From contig JAIXMG010000002.1 in assembly GCA_025201345.1 (NCBI GenBank), positions 2,187,902 to 2,251,901 on the forward strand: a stretch of 64,000 nucleotides of DNA, read 5' to 3'. Source of the stretch: Thamnidium elegans (lineage: Eukaryota > Mucoromycota > Mucoromycetes > Mucorales > Mucoraceae). The position numbers and the translations under genes were made by a program. Shown here in pieces: positions 23,885 through 39,223 of the stretch. Numbering within the stretch: the stretch's first letter is position 1; each line of letters begins with the position of its first letter. The notes under the pieces were generated by a model. The model was not told the DNA's origin and made no database searches. It saw only the letters and a list, made by a program, of their open reading frames with translations.

Positions 23885-25602
23885 ATGTACGAAAAAGAAA
23901 AAGAAACGATCGAGATTGGTATTATAGGTGCCGGTGGTATGGGTCGGTTCTATGCTCAAACCTTTTCTAAAGCTGGTTGGAAAAAGTAACAGTTTCACAA
24001 CAAAAGTTTTATTTTGCTTTTTACTCATCTCTCTTTTTTTTAAAAAAAAAATAGTGTTCACGTTTGCGATTTACCTGAAAAATATGAAAGCTTAAAAAAA
24101 GACTTTGAAGGTAACGCTGGTTTTTTTATAGAGATAAAGTGATGGCTGTAACTAATTTTTTTTAAAAAAAAAAAAAACTAATAGGAACAAATATCAACGT
24201 ATTGCCTGACGGATTTCATATCTCTAGACGTTGTGATTGGATCATGTATGCTGTTGAAGCAGAATACATTAATGCTGTTGTGAAGACATTTGGCCCAGGT
24301 AAGAAAATAACTCATCTAAAAAAAAAAGAAGTTGTACTAATTATGTGTCATATTTTTTTTTTATGTCAGCTACCAAAATGGGTGCAATTGTTGGTGGACA
24401 GGTACGTTTTTTTTTTTTTTTTTTCAAAAAAAAAATATGTGTATATCATCTAAAAAAAATACATATATATATATATATATATAGACTTCAGTCAAGAAAC
24501 CAGAGATTGAAGCATTAGAAAAATACTTACCTCCAGATGTTCATATTATTTCTTGTCATTCTATGCACGGACCTGGTGTGGATCCTACAGGTCAACCTTT
24601 GATTGTTATTCCTCATCGCGCTTCAAACGAAAAAGTTGAGCTAGTACTTCGCCTTTTGTCTTGTTTTAAATCAAATATTGCACAACTTACTGCTGATGAA
24701 CATGATCGTATTACAGCAGATACACAAGCAGTAACCCACGCTGCATTTTTAACAATGGGTAGTGCATGGAAAGCCAATGCACAATTTCCTGTAAGTTAGA
24801 ACTGTATTTACCAAACGATTTTAATATATTGATAAAGATGTAGTGGTTATTACCTCATTTTGTAGGCGGTATTGAAAATGTTAAGGTCAATGTAGCATTA
24901 CGTATCTATAGTAACAAGTGGCACGTCTACGCTGGTCTTGCTATTATGAACCCTATTGCCAAAGTTCAAATCACGCAATACGCTAAATGTGTGGCCGATT
25001 TATTTAAATTGATGATTCAAGAAAAGGAAGATGAATTCCGTGCTAGAATTAAAACGGCAGGCGAGTTTGTGTTTGGAGGCCTTCAAAAGGACCATGTTCC
25101 AATTCTTTTAGACGATACCATTTTAGATGAATTTTCTCTCTCCAAGATTCCAAAAGAAAAGAAACAACCTAATTCACATTTATCATTATTAGCTATGGTC
25201 GATTGTTGGCATAAATTAGGTTTGAATCCTTATGAACATATGGTCTGTCAAACCCCATTATTTAGAATGTGGATGTAAGGATTTTTCAAAAGATAAGAGA
25301 TAAATACATATATTAACTGTTTTTTTTTTCTTAGGGGTATTACTGAGTACTTGTTCCGTAATCCAGTCATGTTGGATGAAGCTATTAATGCTGCATTATA
25401 CCGTAAAGAAATTCGACCAGATGATATGGAATTTGTTACTTGCGCTAGAGGTTGGGCCGAATCTGTTTCTTTAGGAAGTATGGAAGGCTATCAAAAACGA
25501 TTTGAAGAAACTGCTGATTTCTTCAAGGATCAGTTTGCTGAAAGTACCATTGTGGGTAATAGAATGATTTCAATGATTTCAAAAAATACATCTCAAAAAT
25601 AA
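23885..25602 (+). CDS. TYR1: Prephenate dehydrogenase (NADP+)
   Basis: Cytosolic enzyme of tyrosine biosynthesis: prephenate to 4-hydroxyphenylpyruvate. The start MYEKEKETIEIGIIGAGGMG at 23885 gives a Rossmann GxGxxG motif straight after a short charged leader. Further exons read HVCDLPEKYESLKKDFEG, INVLPDGFHISRRCDWIMYA, MGAIVGGQTSVKKPEIEALE, IISCHSMHGPGVDPTGQPLI, then HDRITADTQAVTHAAFLTMG and NPIAKVQITQYAKCVADLF. The HSMHGP and DTQAVTHAAF motifs are those of fungal Tyr1. There are at least seven exons, with very short AT-rich introns and long A/T runs at the splice sites. The last exon (from about 25336) ends ISMISKNTSQK. Frame is preserved at every junction examined. Confidence 0.95.
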
Positions 25603-26125
25603 AAGCATCTCCATGCTTTAATTCTGTGCATAATTTAGTTTAGTTGGGTAGAAATTAGAAGCGGTCACTTGGGTTAAAGACCACTTATTTCTTTAGTGCG
25701 TTCAGCTCTCCCCTAAACTGGCTCACCAATGGTATTACTTTCTAATTAATTGATCTTTTTAATATGGTGATATTATTTTGCTTACCCTTTGCAAGTTTTA
25801 AAAGCCCGCAAATCAATTGATAATCCTTTTTTTTTTTGAAAAAAAAAACACATTGATTGAACAGTCATTAAAAAAAAGGATATGAACCCCCCCCCCCCTT
25901 ACCATGATACATATCCACATACATAAAAAAAAAAGTGTGGGGGAAAATACGTCATATTTTAATCGGAGACGCAGAGAAAAGTATTCACTTCAAAAACGCT
26001 TATCAAAAAAAAAAGCATAAATTTAATATGGTACCCCGGTCTTTTTATTGATTATATAAAACGCGGAGGAAATAAAAACTAATTCGTTTTTCTTTTTTCT
26101 TTTTTTTTTAATCTTTTTCGATAAT
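25603..26125. promoter_or_regulatory. Upstream region of fumarase
   Basis: No gene. A TATATAAA box at 26053-26060 lies about 66 nt ahead of the fumarase ATG and is followed by a pyrimidine-rich leader, a common fungal arrangement. A C10-type run lies near 25888. Confidence 0.45.
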
Positions 26126-28153
<2,028 letters not shown>

Positions 28154-28374
28154 ATTCTTTATTTACAATTATTTCCCCCCCCCCTTCACCCACCACTCTG
28201 TAATTTCCAACTAGATTCTTTCAAATAAACCTTGTCTTTTTTTTTTTTTTTTTTTTTACTCATTACATTAAGAGTTGCATTTGTAATCTGTTAAACATAT
28301 ACAATAGAACAAAAAAAGAGAAAGAGGACTTTTTTTCTTTTTATTAAAAAATTAATAATAATAATAATTTTTTT

Positions 28375-30640
<2,266 letters not shown>

Positions 30641-31062
30641 AAGAGAAAGAATAAATAAAAACTAAGATGAAAATACCTTTTAATGCAGCTAAAAACGTCA
30701 CCATGAGTAGAGGCGGTGTTTAATAACCAAGAAAAAAAAAAAAAAAAAAAAAAAACGTTTGTTATATTCGTTTTTTTTTTTGTTTCTTATAATCAATTTA
30801 TCAATTCACTATTTGTTTCTATACGCTTTAATTTTACTACAAACTACAATCAAATTGTTCTTTTTCTTTTTTTAAGAAATATCATTTACTTTTAATTCGT
30901 TCCTATGGAAACTATTTTTTTTTCCCCTTTTTTTTTTTGGATAATAAAAAATATTGAACATCCGACATTCTATTTTTGAAATAAAAGGATTGAAATAGGT
31001 CTTTTTATTTTCTTTTTTCTTTACAAAAATTTTTTTTTTTTGATATATATTATTTATAAATA

Positions 31063-32198
31063 ATGACTGAAGGAACAGCTAATCATGTTGCGAACCATAT
31101 GTTGGAATCTATTTTAAGAGACTTATCTTTTTTAAAAGATAATAACTTTATACCCAACCAAACTTACAAAGACGTAGTTAATATATTACCTAGTCGTATT
31201 CAAGAAACAACAACAATAACAACAACAGCACCAGTAGCGGCAGCATCGATCATAGAATCCAGTAAACCTCCTTTACCGACCCGTAAGTCTACCATGACCC
31301 CACCCAAAGCAAATAGTCGTGAACTTGTTGCTTCGTTTCCAAAGTTACCAGTTAGACGTACTACCACAAACGATTGGCAACAGCCTATACAACCTGTTGC
31401 TATGGTGCAACAACAACCAGAGCCAGAAAAAGTCGCACCTGCAGCACCACCACCAGCATATACTCAAAAACCCGCAGCAGAAAGTTTAATTACAGTAGAA
31501 GCACTTTATGATTATCAAGGTGAAGACCCTTCCACTGACTTATCATTTAAACAAGGCAACATTATAGAAGTTACTGAATATGGTATGTGTAAACACTTTC
31601 TATTTTTAAAAAAAAAAAAAAAAAAAAGAGTCTAGACTAAATTTAACTTAAAGTAAATGATGATTGGTGGAAAGGAACAGTGAATGGAAAATCGGGTATC
31701 TTTCCTCAAAATCATGTTAAAAAAGTGGCACCTAAACCAAAGCGACCTTGGGTCCCTCCCACTTCAGCAAAACCAGCATTTTCTACAAGCAGCAATACAT
31801 CATCTAGTCCGTCTTATAATAATAATGCACCAGCACAACCTTATAATTCAACAAATCAACCTTACAACTATCCTCCTCCTCCTACCGCAATGTATCAACC
31901 ACCACCTCAATTACCTGTTCAATCTTATGGCCAACAACAACAACCAGTTCAATCATATGGTCAACCTCCCCCTGTAGCAAATGCTGTTGCTGCAACTGAA
32001 GAAGAAGGTGGGGATAAAAAAGTTCATAATATGGCCAAGAAATTCGGTGGACATGTTGCGACAGCTGCCACTTGGGGTTTTGGTGCTACACGTAAGTTAT
32101 ACATAATAAACATGTGTAATTTTTAATTGTACTAAAAAAAAAATTTTTTTTTTTGGCTATTTATAGTTGGTAGTCAAGCTGCAAATGCCATCTTTTAG
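31063..32198 (+). CDS. SH3-domain protein of the Lsb1/Pin3 type
   Basis: Exons 31063-31582, 31654-32091 and 32167-32198. The N-terminus ANHMLESILRDLSFLKDNNF is a predicted amphipathic helix. A Thr/Pro-rich linker with PPLPTRK follows. One SH3 domain is split by intron 1: VEALYDYQGEDPSTDLSFKQ, GNIIEVTEY, then VNDDWWKGTVNGKSGIFPQN and HVKKV. It has the ALYDY, DDWW and G.FP.N.V landmarks of a binding-competent SH3. A Pro/Gln/Tyr/Asn-rich low-complexity region follows, and the end is KKFGGHVATAATWGFGATLG, then SQAANAIF. This architecture matches fungal Lsb1/Pin3 proteins, which bind Las17/WASP at actin patches. Actin or endocytic function is inferred; the Gln/Asn-rich part is modest compared with yeast Pin3. 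Confidence 0.82.
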
Positions 32199-32253
32199 TT
32201 TTTGATGACAATAAAATTACAGTGTAATTCTATTATACTTTTAAATATGTATA

Positions 32254-32978
32254 CAGTGCGTCCACTCTCAAATCGAACGAAATTTGAACTTAATACACAA
32301 AACTTTAAAAGTAGTAATACATTGTAGAATAGAATAGTATCATTTGTTTATTTAGTTTGATTAAAAAGTTATATATGTTTAACGTGAGAGTGAGCATGCT
32401 TGATGTTAGTTACAAGAGATGAAACTTTTTTAAAGAGCGAAAGATATAGAAGTTTTTATAACTGGAATAACCATGAGAGTTCCAATACATGTTTTCAATA
32501 CATCAATATACGACCAAAGCATGATTCAAGATAATTAGATATCAAACTACAAGGACTGAGTGGAAGACAACTATATGCTTCATGTACCCAGTTTTAAATC
32601 ATCTATTTAAACGCTCAAAAAAAAATATATGATTACAAGATGGTAATACGTTTTTTATTGTGTTAGGGGCGAAGATAAATTGGTTTCCAAGATAAAAAGA
32701 AAGATAACAAGTGTGTATATCTTTTTTTTTTCCTCGTATTTTCAAGAATTGAACCCAATTGAGCAATTCTGGGAAGCATAATCAACTTATGGAATCAAAA
32801 AAGAATAACTGAAGCATGTAATAATGTCCTTTTATCTTATCTTATTAACATTGCTCAACACTCTAAAAATCATTTCGAAAGCTGCTTAAACAAAATTTTC
32901 TGTATTGAGTTCAAAAAGTGTTTCGAATGTGTCCCAAAATCAGTTCGAGTTTAATTGGTTGAGAGTGGGGACGCACTG
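32254..32978 (+). mobile_element. Non-autonomous Tc1/mariner element (725 bp)
   Basis: Terminal inverted repeats begin CAGTGCGTCC-ACTCTCAA at the left and CAGTGCGTCCCCACTCTCAA at the right (read inward). The left copy lacks two C. Each end is flanked by TA (32252-32253 and 32979-32980), the usual Tc1/mariner target duplication. Inside, from about 32749, a decayed transposase C-terminus is readable: LNPIEQFWEA, then, across stops and shifts, ITEACNNVLLSYLINIAQHS and KNHFESCLN. The N-P-I-E-x-x-W motif is typical of DD34E transposases. Most of the catalytic domain has been lost, so the copy could move only in trans. Confidence 0.85.
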
Positions 32979-33087
32979 TATATATGTATATAAGCAAAGA
33001 AGCAATATATTTATTATATGCGTGTCATTCTGCAGAATATATATATTTTGGATGATAAAATAGATAAGAAAAAAAAAGTCGATCCTT

Positions 33088-33120
33088 TAGTAGTAGTAGT
33101 AGTAGTAGTGGTGGTAGTAG
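33088..33120. repeat. GTA/GTG triplet microsatellite
   Basis: About eleven triplets, mostly TAG/GTA with two GTG interruptions, lie in the non-coding DNA between the Tc1/mariner derivative and the MFS-like gene. A-rich and T-rich runs of 20-30 bases follow at 33411-33442 and 33483-33510, just ahead of the MFS start. Nothing else is recognised between 32979 and 33531. Confidence 0.8.
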
Positions 33121-33408
33121 CTATTGTTTTTGGCAGTTTACTAGTGCTACGCCAAATATAAAATCAGAATTAAGGAAACACGTTAAAAATGAAATCCAGA
33201 CCATGGGCGTTTGCATAGGATACTAACTTTAAATTGCACAAAAGCAAGAAAATATATCCCTTAATAAATGCATTTAACCTATTAAGCGGACGGTACTCTT
33301 TAATCAGTGATAGCAGCACATTCTATATTATTACTCAATTGCGAGAATATTTATATTTCTTTATTTATTTATTTGCCCATGTTATTTATGTTCTTTTTTC
33401 CATACATG

Positions 33409-33446
<38 letters not shown>

Positions 33447-33531
33447 TTAAATAATCTCAGTATGTAAATACCTTTTTGTCCTTTTTTTTTCTTTTTTTTT
33501 TTTTTTTTTTTCTTCTTCTTTCTGCAAAATA

Positions 33532-35445
33532 ATGTTGTTTTGGACAAAGCTCTTAACAATAGCACACGCATTAACTACTAGTGTTCATTCATTTTTACCG
33601 CTTTATTATGTTCACTTGTTAAAATTCGATATATTGACTATATCTATATTAACAGGATGTATTTTCTTACTAAGAGTTCCTGCTTCAGCTTTTTGGATTG
33701 ACTTAGTTGATCATAGACCATCTTTACATGGTGTATTTACTGGTCTTCTGACTGCTGTCGGAACAGCTGGTATTCTCTTGGTTCTATCTGTACCACCAAC
33801 ATGGACAGCAATGACATTACCTGTTGCAATTATTTCTACCATTTTTGATGGTTTATTTTATCAGCCTTTACTTGTTTTAGTAGATAGCGCCATTATAAAA
33901 ATCTTAGGAGACTACAAAATATTGTATGGTGAGCTAACAAACAAACAAAAAAAAAAATATTATATATTTATTATTTACTTTAATAATACTCACACCCTTT
34001 ACTTTTTAAGCCAAAGAGAGACAATATGGAAAATTCGTTTCAGCAATCATGTCTGTTTGTATCGGATGGTTCCTGGATGATGACCACGATTTTGATACAC
34101 TTATGGTAACTACACTAATTGGATCGGTTATATTGTTCCTATTGTCATTATCTACCAATGTACAAGCAGCAGATGTAAGTTTATTGGATATTGTTCAATG
34201 TCAAGAAGAAATAGATGAAACATCACCGTTGACAAAACACACATTGCAACCAACGGAAACAACTTCTACTTCCTATATCTACTATAAGCCTTATAGTTTA
34301 TTTGGAGAACATTTATCTAATATTTCGGAAGAAGATGCAAGTATGCTGCAACGTATGGCCACCACCAATTCTACCTCGATTCGACCATTACCTGCAAGTT
34401 TACACTCTTCTTGTTTATCTCAAAATTTAGAGGATGCACCAACTCCCTATCATCATTCGTATCATCCTATGCCATACACACCACCCATATCACGTAATAA
34501 TAATGTACCTATTCATTTTATCGATGAAAATTTACCTCCTTCATTTGAACTTGCTCGACTTCCTTATCCACCACCTGAAGCCCCTATTGTAGTATTAATT
34601 ACTTTTTTTCCGGGTTATTATCAAAAGCATCAATATTCTAGACACTTGCAAAATGTTTCTCCTCAAGAAGAAGATTATTATTACTTACACTATTATCATC
34701 AACAATCAAAATGGATCTTGAAATCTTTTATGAGTTCTTTATTTTGTTTAGGTGTAGTGTATGGAATGACTCAATCTTTATTGTATATCTATCTTCACGA
34801 CATCTTAAACCTTCCTATGCATCTTATAGGCATTATTGGTTTAATCATGATAGCTGCAGATCTCTTGGCAAGTAAACTAGTAATTTGGGTAAAAAAAAAA
34901 AAAAGAGACAAAAGGAAGGAACAACCAAAAAAAAAAAAAAATCTTGCAAAAAGACTAAGAAAAAAAATTGTATTCTAGATAATCCAACGTTTCCAGCTTT
35001 ATGTGATCATCGCTAGTGCACATATTATTTTGGTACTATGCGCGTTAGCTTACACGTGGTTACAACCTAGTATCTTGTTTACTGAATTGTTTGTTATTGT
35101 TTTACAGTATTTACAAGGTAATCTTTTTTGTTGTTATTGTTGTTCTTCTTCAAATATTAAACACTTGCTAAAACTAAAAAAAAAACAGGCTTATCTTTTC
35201 ACTCAATTTGGTTATTGGCTGCTCATCAAGTAGATTCCGTGGTTTTAACAGGTCATAAACGCATGATGTTAAAAGGATATATGTCAGCATTATACAGTAG
35301 CGTAGGTCCTGCTGTAGGTGTATTCATTATGGGTTACTTGGTATCGCAGCATGGAACTGACGGATACATACAAGTCTATCAGTATGCTGCCGGTTTCACT
35401 GTTCTAAGTGCCATATTATCATGGGAATGGTCCACTACTGATTAA
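33532..35445 (+). CDS. MFS-like membrane transporter (MFS_1_like group)
   Basis: Exons 33532-33928, 34011-34888, 34979-35117 and 35189-35445. The start MLFWTKLLTIAHALTTSVHS runs straight into TM1. The N-terminal six-helix half includes FLPLYYVHLLKFDILTISIL, RVPASAFWIDLVDHRPSLHG and YAKERQYGKFVSAIMSVCIG. A soluble loop of about 190 residues (34170-34710), rich in Ser/Thr/Pro/His/Tyr, separates it from the second half: SLFCLGVVYGMTQSLLYIYL, LYVIIASAHIILVLCALAYT, LSFHSIWLLAAHQVDSVV, then KGYMSALYSSVGPAVGVFIM. The pattern fits the MFS_1_like/nucleoside-symporter-like group; the YAKERQYGK motif parallels the R-x-WGS motif of that group. The substrate is unknown. The very long central loop is unusual for the size. 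Confidence 0.75.
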
Positions 35446-35910
35446 AAAAAAAATATATATATATATATATATCATGTACATACTATATTCATTTATCATT
35501 TGCATTCTTTTATAAACTGTATATATACCATCTTCATATTACACACACACACAAAGAAGCATTGATCAAGTCATTCAATGAGGGGGAGGGGTTTTTTTTG
35601 ACATGTCGTTATTGTTTACTATAAAAAAAAGAAAAATGCACACCATTGCATAAATTGCTAATCTCGGTAATTAAAGTGTACTAGGAAAAATGCAAGAGCA
35701 TGCTTTTATGTTTACATGTTCCAAAGATTAATCTCTTAATAGATAGTCGTTATTTTAAGCGATTAACATACATTATACTAGTGCCACACTTTCTAGAGAC
35801 AAAAAAATAATAGATCCCATGTCTTTAGACCGAGTTATTCTCGAATTACATTGAGAATAACGACGATACGTCTATAAACACTACATCCATAAAAAAATTT
35901 AAAATGATAA
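35446..35910. other. Intergenic, MFS gene to tRNA-Lys
   Basis: Nothing coding. An AT dinucleotide run of about ten repeats lies at 35452-35472, an ACAC run near 35543-35552, and a G-rich tract followed by T8 near 35580-35600. Confidence 0.5.
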
Positions 35911-35982
35911 GCCCAACGGGGGGGTCGAACCCCCAACCTTGAGATTAAGAGTCTCACGCTCTACCGATTGAGCTAGCTAGGC
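35911..35982 (-). tRNA. tRNA-Lys (anticodon CUU)
   Basis: Seventy-two nt on the minus strand, without an intron. Acceptor stem GCCTAGC pairs with GTTGGGC (with G-U/T pairs). The D-arm is GCTCAATCGGTAGAGC. The anticodon stem-loop is TGAGA-CTCTTAA-TCTCA with CTT at positions 34-36. The variable loop is AGGTT, and the T-arm is GGGGG-TTCGACC-CCCCC. CCA is not encoded. All four arms fold. Minus-strand T-runs for polymerase III termination lie just downstream (A-run AAAAAAATTTAAAA on the plus strand, 35891-35904). Confidence 0.95.
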
Positions 35983-36052
35983 AATTTGATATTTAATCAA
36001 CTCATAAAAAATTTTATGTCAATATATAATACTTAACCAATCAAATACGTCC

Positions 36053-36069
36053 CACGTGTATTTCACGTG
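36053..36069. promoter_or_regulatory. Two CACGTG E-boxes
   Basis: CACGTG at 36053-36058 and again at 36064-36069 (11 bp spacing), with CCAAT at 36037-36042 and ATTGG about 20 bp further right. They lie between tRNA-Lys and the 3' end of the hydrolase gene, so they are either part of the tRNA upstream region or belong to an unannotated transcript. Confidence 0.35.
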
Positions 36070-36150
36070 CGGAGAACGATTTTATTGGATGAAAGCTTGG
36101 TTTAAAATCCAAATATTTGGCAACTGTCAAAATACGAAAAATACAATTTA

Positions 36151-37157
36151 TTACAATTTTGAGACTTCATTATTTTTAACCATCCATTGATAGGTCCATT
36201 CTACGCTGGACTCAATCATTTGAGGACACCATTCATGTCCAACGCCAGGTATTAAATAGAATTTCCAGTCATACCCTTCTTTACCAACATGAATCTTGCG
36301 TAAATTTTGTACAAGAGGAGCGTTGTATTTGGATTTAACTAAATCATCCTTTTCTCCATTTAACATAAGAAGATGTGTAAACTTTAACTTTTCATCAAGG
36401 TGTGACATTTTCTCTGCAATCAAATTTTGAAAGGGTTGAGGCAAATAGATACTAGCAGGAAGCTTAGATTCTTCGAGACGACTTTGCATCAATGATAAAA
36501 AGTCAGAGATACCTACAATTGGAATAGCAACGGTGATACGAGGATCTAAACAATTCTCTTTTTTTTTAGAAGTCAAGTATTTTTTTATTTGTTTGCTGTA
36601 TATACAACTCTTTTTTTTATTACCATTAGCAGCTGCTAAAAATGCAGCATGACCGCCCATCGAGAAGCCCAAGACACCCCATACTTTTACAATTGAACGC
36701 TCAAGACCTCCAAATAAATAATGTTCTACAACATCAATCAATTCAGATACAGTAGAGGCTGTAGAGTTAACCATGGCCCACATATCCAAAGCATGGTTAG
36801 GGTTTTGGTATTTTCCCTCGGCCCAAGCAAAATTTGCAAGCTTATGAACAAGTCTGGTACCATGGTTAGGACAGTCAAAAGTGATTACGAGTAAATAGTT
36901 TTCGTCATGCTTTCGATGTTGATTCAATTTACAAAGAGCTTCAGCCATGGGCTCCATTTTAGACTGGTTTTCTGAAAAAAACAAATTCAGCTCAAGTGAA
37001 ATGAGGGAGGTTTTTTTTTTTACAAGTACTTACGAAGTCTACCGTGTAAAGCAAACATAACCGAGACTGGAGTACCTTTATCAAGAGCTAAATACTCTTG
37101 TAAACCATACACAGTAAGGCTTAAGCCAATAACAGGAATAGCACGTTTAGATACCAT
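36151..37157 (-). CDS. Alpha/beta hydrolase
   Basis: Three exons: 37157-37034, 36971 to about 36632, and about 36553-36151. The nucleophile elbow is GFSMGGHAAF. The acid region is LMLNGEKDDLV, and the catalytic His is in PGVGHEW near the C-terminus. An aromatic start, AIPVIGLSLTVYGLQEYLAL, and the oxyanion-side segment MFALHGRL fit the fold. TFDCPNHGTRLVHKLANFAW and HALDMWAMVNSTASTVSEL are family-specific but not tied to a known substrate. The size (about 290 residues) fits esterase/dienelactone-hydrolase-like proteins of fungi. No signal peptide is certain. Both introns contain long A/T runs. Confidence 0.82.
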
Positions 37158-37261
37158 ATTTTTTTCACTTAAAATAAAGGTGCAAAAAGAAAAGGAAAAA
37201 AGATGAATAATGTCGTGTAACCTTTTTATTAGAAATATATTCACACATTATTTTTTAATAA

Positions 37262-37761
37262 TTATTTTTTCAATAACTCTTCGATATCTTCGGCGATCTT
37301 GGATGGTTCCGTAGTAGAAGTATAACGCTTATATACTTGACCTTCTTTGTCAATCAAGAATTTCTAAAATTTAAAAAAGGGGCGTGTAAATTTAGCTCTG
37401 TATTTTTTTTTTTAAAAAAAAACTGCATAAATTCTTACTTCAAAGTTCCATTTGACAACTGTCAGACTATATAAAAAGGCGGATAAATCAATACATGTAG
37501 TTTTTTGTACTAGTTTTTTGTGCTTACTTGAAGAGTCCAGGTTTTGATTCCTTTAAAAACTTATATAAAGGTGCTTCATTTGCTCCATTTACATCACTAT
37601 CGAATACAAAAAAGTATTTTAACAAGCAAAAAAAAAACACGTATTCATATCTATAGTATCTTACAGCTTGGCAAGAAGTGGAAAAGTAATATCATATTTA
37701 AGCTTACAAGCTTTCTCAATTTCTGAAAAGTAAGTTCATGTTAGATTACAATTGTTTATAT

Positions 37762-37796
<35 letters not shown>

Positions 37797-38148
37797 TACC
37801 TTCTGAACTTCCAGGCTCTATGCAACAATTTTTTTTAACATAATTGATAATATATTTTCATTTTTTTTCATTTTTTTTTACCTTGGTTCAAGAATTGATT
37901 GCAAGGAACTCCGATAACTTCGAAGCCTTGGTCTTTATATTTCTGATAGAGGCTTTCTAAACCAGCATATTGTCCAGCTAAACCGCACTTGCTGGCGACA
38001 TTAGCAATGAGAACAACCTACACCAAAAATGTGTCAGTTTATATTTCATGACAAAACTTTTTTTTTACCTTACTTTTCCTTTAAGTGAACTCAAGTCCCA
38101 GTCAGTATTTTTAATAGTTTTAACTGTAAAGTTATATAAAGAAGACAT
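37262..38148 (-). CDS. Glutathione peroxidase (Gpx/Hyr1 type)
   Basis: Thiol peroxidase reducing hydroperoxides, in fungi usually with thioredoxin. Start [20 protein letters not shown] at 38148. Exons encode [20 protein letters not shown] with the peroxidatic Cys, [19 protein letters not shown] with the second Cys region, then [35 protein letters not shown], and [20 protein letters not shown] with the catalytic Trp and Asn. The end is EDIEELLKK. Cys replaces selenocysteine, as in other fungi. Small exons and AT-rich introns; at least six exons. Length is about 160 residues, normal for the family. Confidence 0.92.
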
Positions 38149-38256
38149 ATTGAAGGAAAATAAGTAAGAAGAAAAAAAAAGAAAAAGAAAAAGAGAAAAA
38201 AAAAAAGAGAGAAAAAAAAAAGGCAGGGAGTTGAGATGATTAAAATATGACGTTTT

Positions 38257-38962
38257 TTATTTAGGTCCAAAACTGGAGGCCAAGACAGCTTTCTGCATAA
38301 ATGGCTTAAAGCGAAGGTATTCCATTGCTTCATCAAAGGTACACTGTAAAATAAGTTAGTATATAAAACACAGATTATAAAAATACTAGAAAAAAGTAGC
38401 TTACCCATTTACGTTGACGGAAATTACTTTCGGGCCATTGACTTAAGATTTCTGTCACTTCCATTTCATAAAACCATACCTTTGACTTTGGTACACCATA
38501 CATGTCATAATCTATATAACTACCTACTAAGCCATTAATACGTCCTTTAACGCCAGCTAAAAAAAAAAGAAAAAAAAAAAAGAGGGAGGTTAATTGCTAT
38601 CACAAACAAACAAATAATCTTACCTTCTTCATAAGTCTCACGTTCTGCAGCTTGTTCTTTTGTTTCATCATCTTCCCAACCTCCTTTAGGCTAGTTTTAT
38701 TATTATTAGTTTTCTCCTGGTAATAATTTTTATTTACCAACTTACAAGAACCCAAACATTTTCGCGCTTACTACTGGAAATGACCAAGACTTTGTTACTT
38801 TTAGGATCTACAGCGATGCAGCCTGTAACCTTGAAAAGAGAGAACATATTAATAAACAGTACAATATTATTTTAGTATTGTACATACTTGTCGAATATTA
38901 TCATCGTCATAAACTTGATGATCTCTTCCTGTACGAGATTCAGTTTGAAAATTTGTACCCAT
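38257..38962 (-). CDS. Nudix hydrolase, diphosphoinositol polyphosphate phosphohydrolase-like (Aps1 type)
   Basis: Starts MGTNFQTESRTGRDHQVYDD at 38962. Five exons, with introns after NIRQ, after ENVWVL, after TYEEA and after FRQRKW. The core reads VTGCIAVDPKSNKVLVISSS, KRENVWVLPKGGWEDDET, then KEQAAERETYEEAGVKG. This is a complete Nudix box (G-x5-E-x7-R-E-x2-E-E-x-G). WVLPKGGWE is typical of DIPP/Aps1 enzymes that cut diphosphoinositol polyphosphates and diadenosine polyphosphates. The end is FKPFMQKAVLASSFGPK. Two of its introns are at the same positions as in the Nudix-like gene at 42194-42907, so the two are paralogues. Confidence 0.9.
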
Positions 38963-39223
38963 GACGAATATGTATATTTTTTTTTAAAAGAAGAAAAAAA
39001 AAAAAAGGTCTCCGATATAGTATATAATTATATATTCATATATTTATATTTTTTTTTTAAAAAAAGTGTATATTTTATTTCATGCAAAAAATAGATGGGG
39101 AAAGAAAGGTGAAAAAGACAGAGAGTATATAAAAAAAAAGTGAGTGCTATATAGAGGAAAGAAAAATGTGTCAAAAGGAAATAATAATAAAAAACAAACT
39201 AATATATTAAAGTATAGTAAAAT

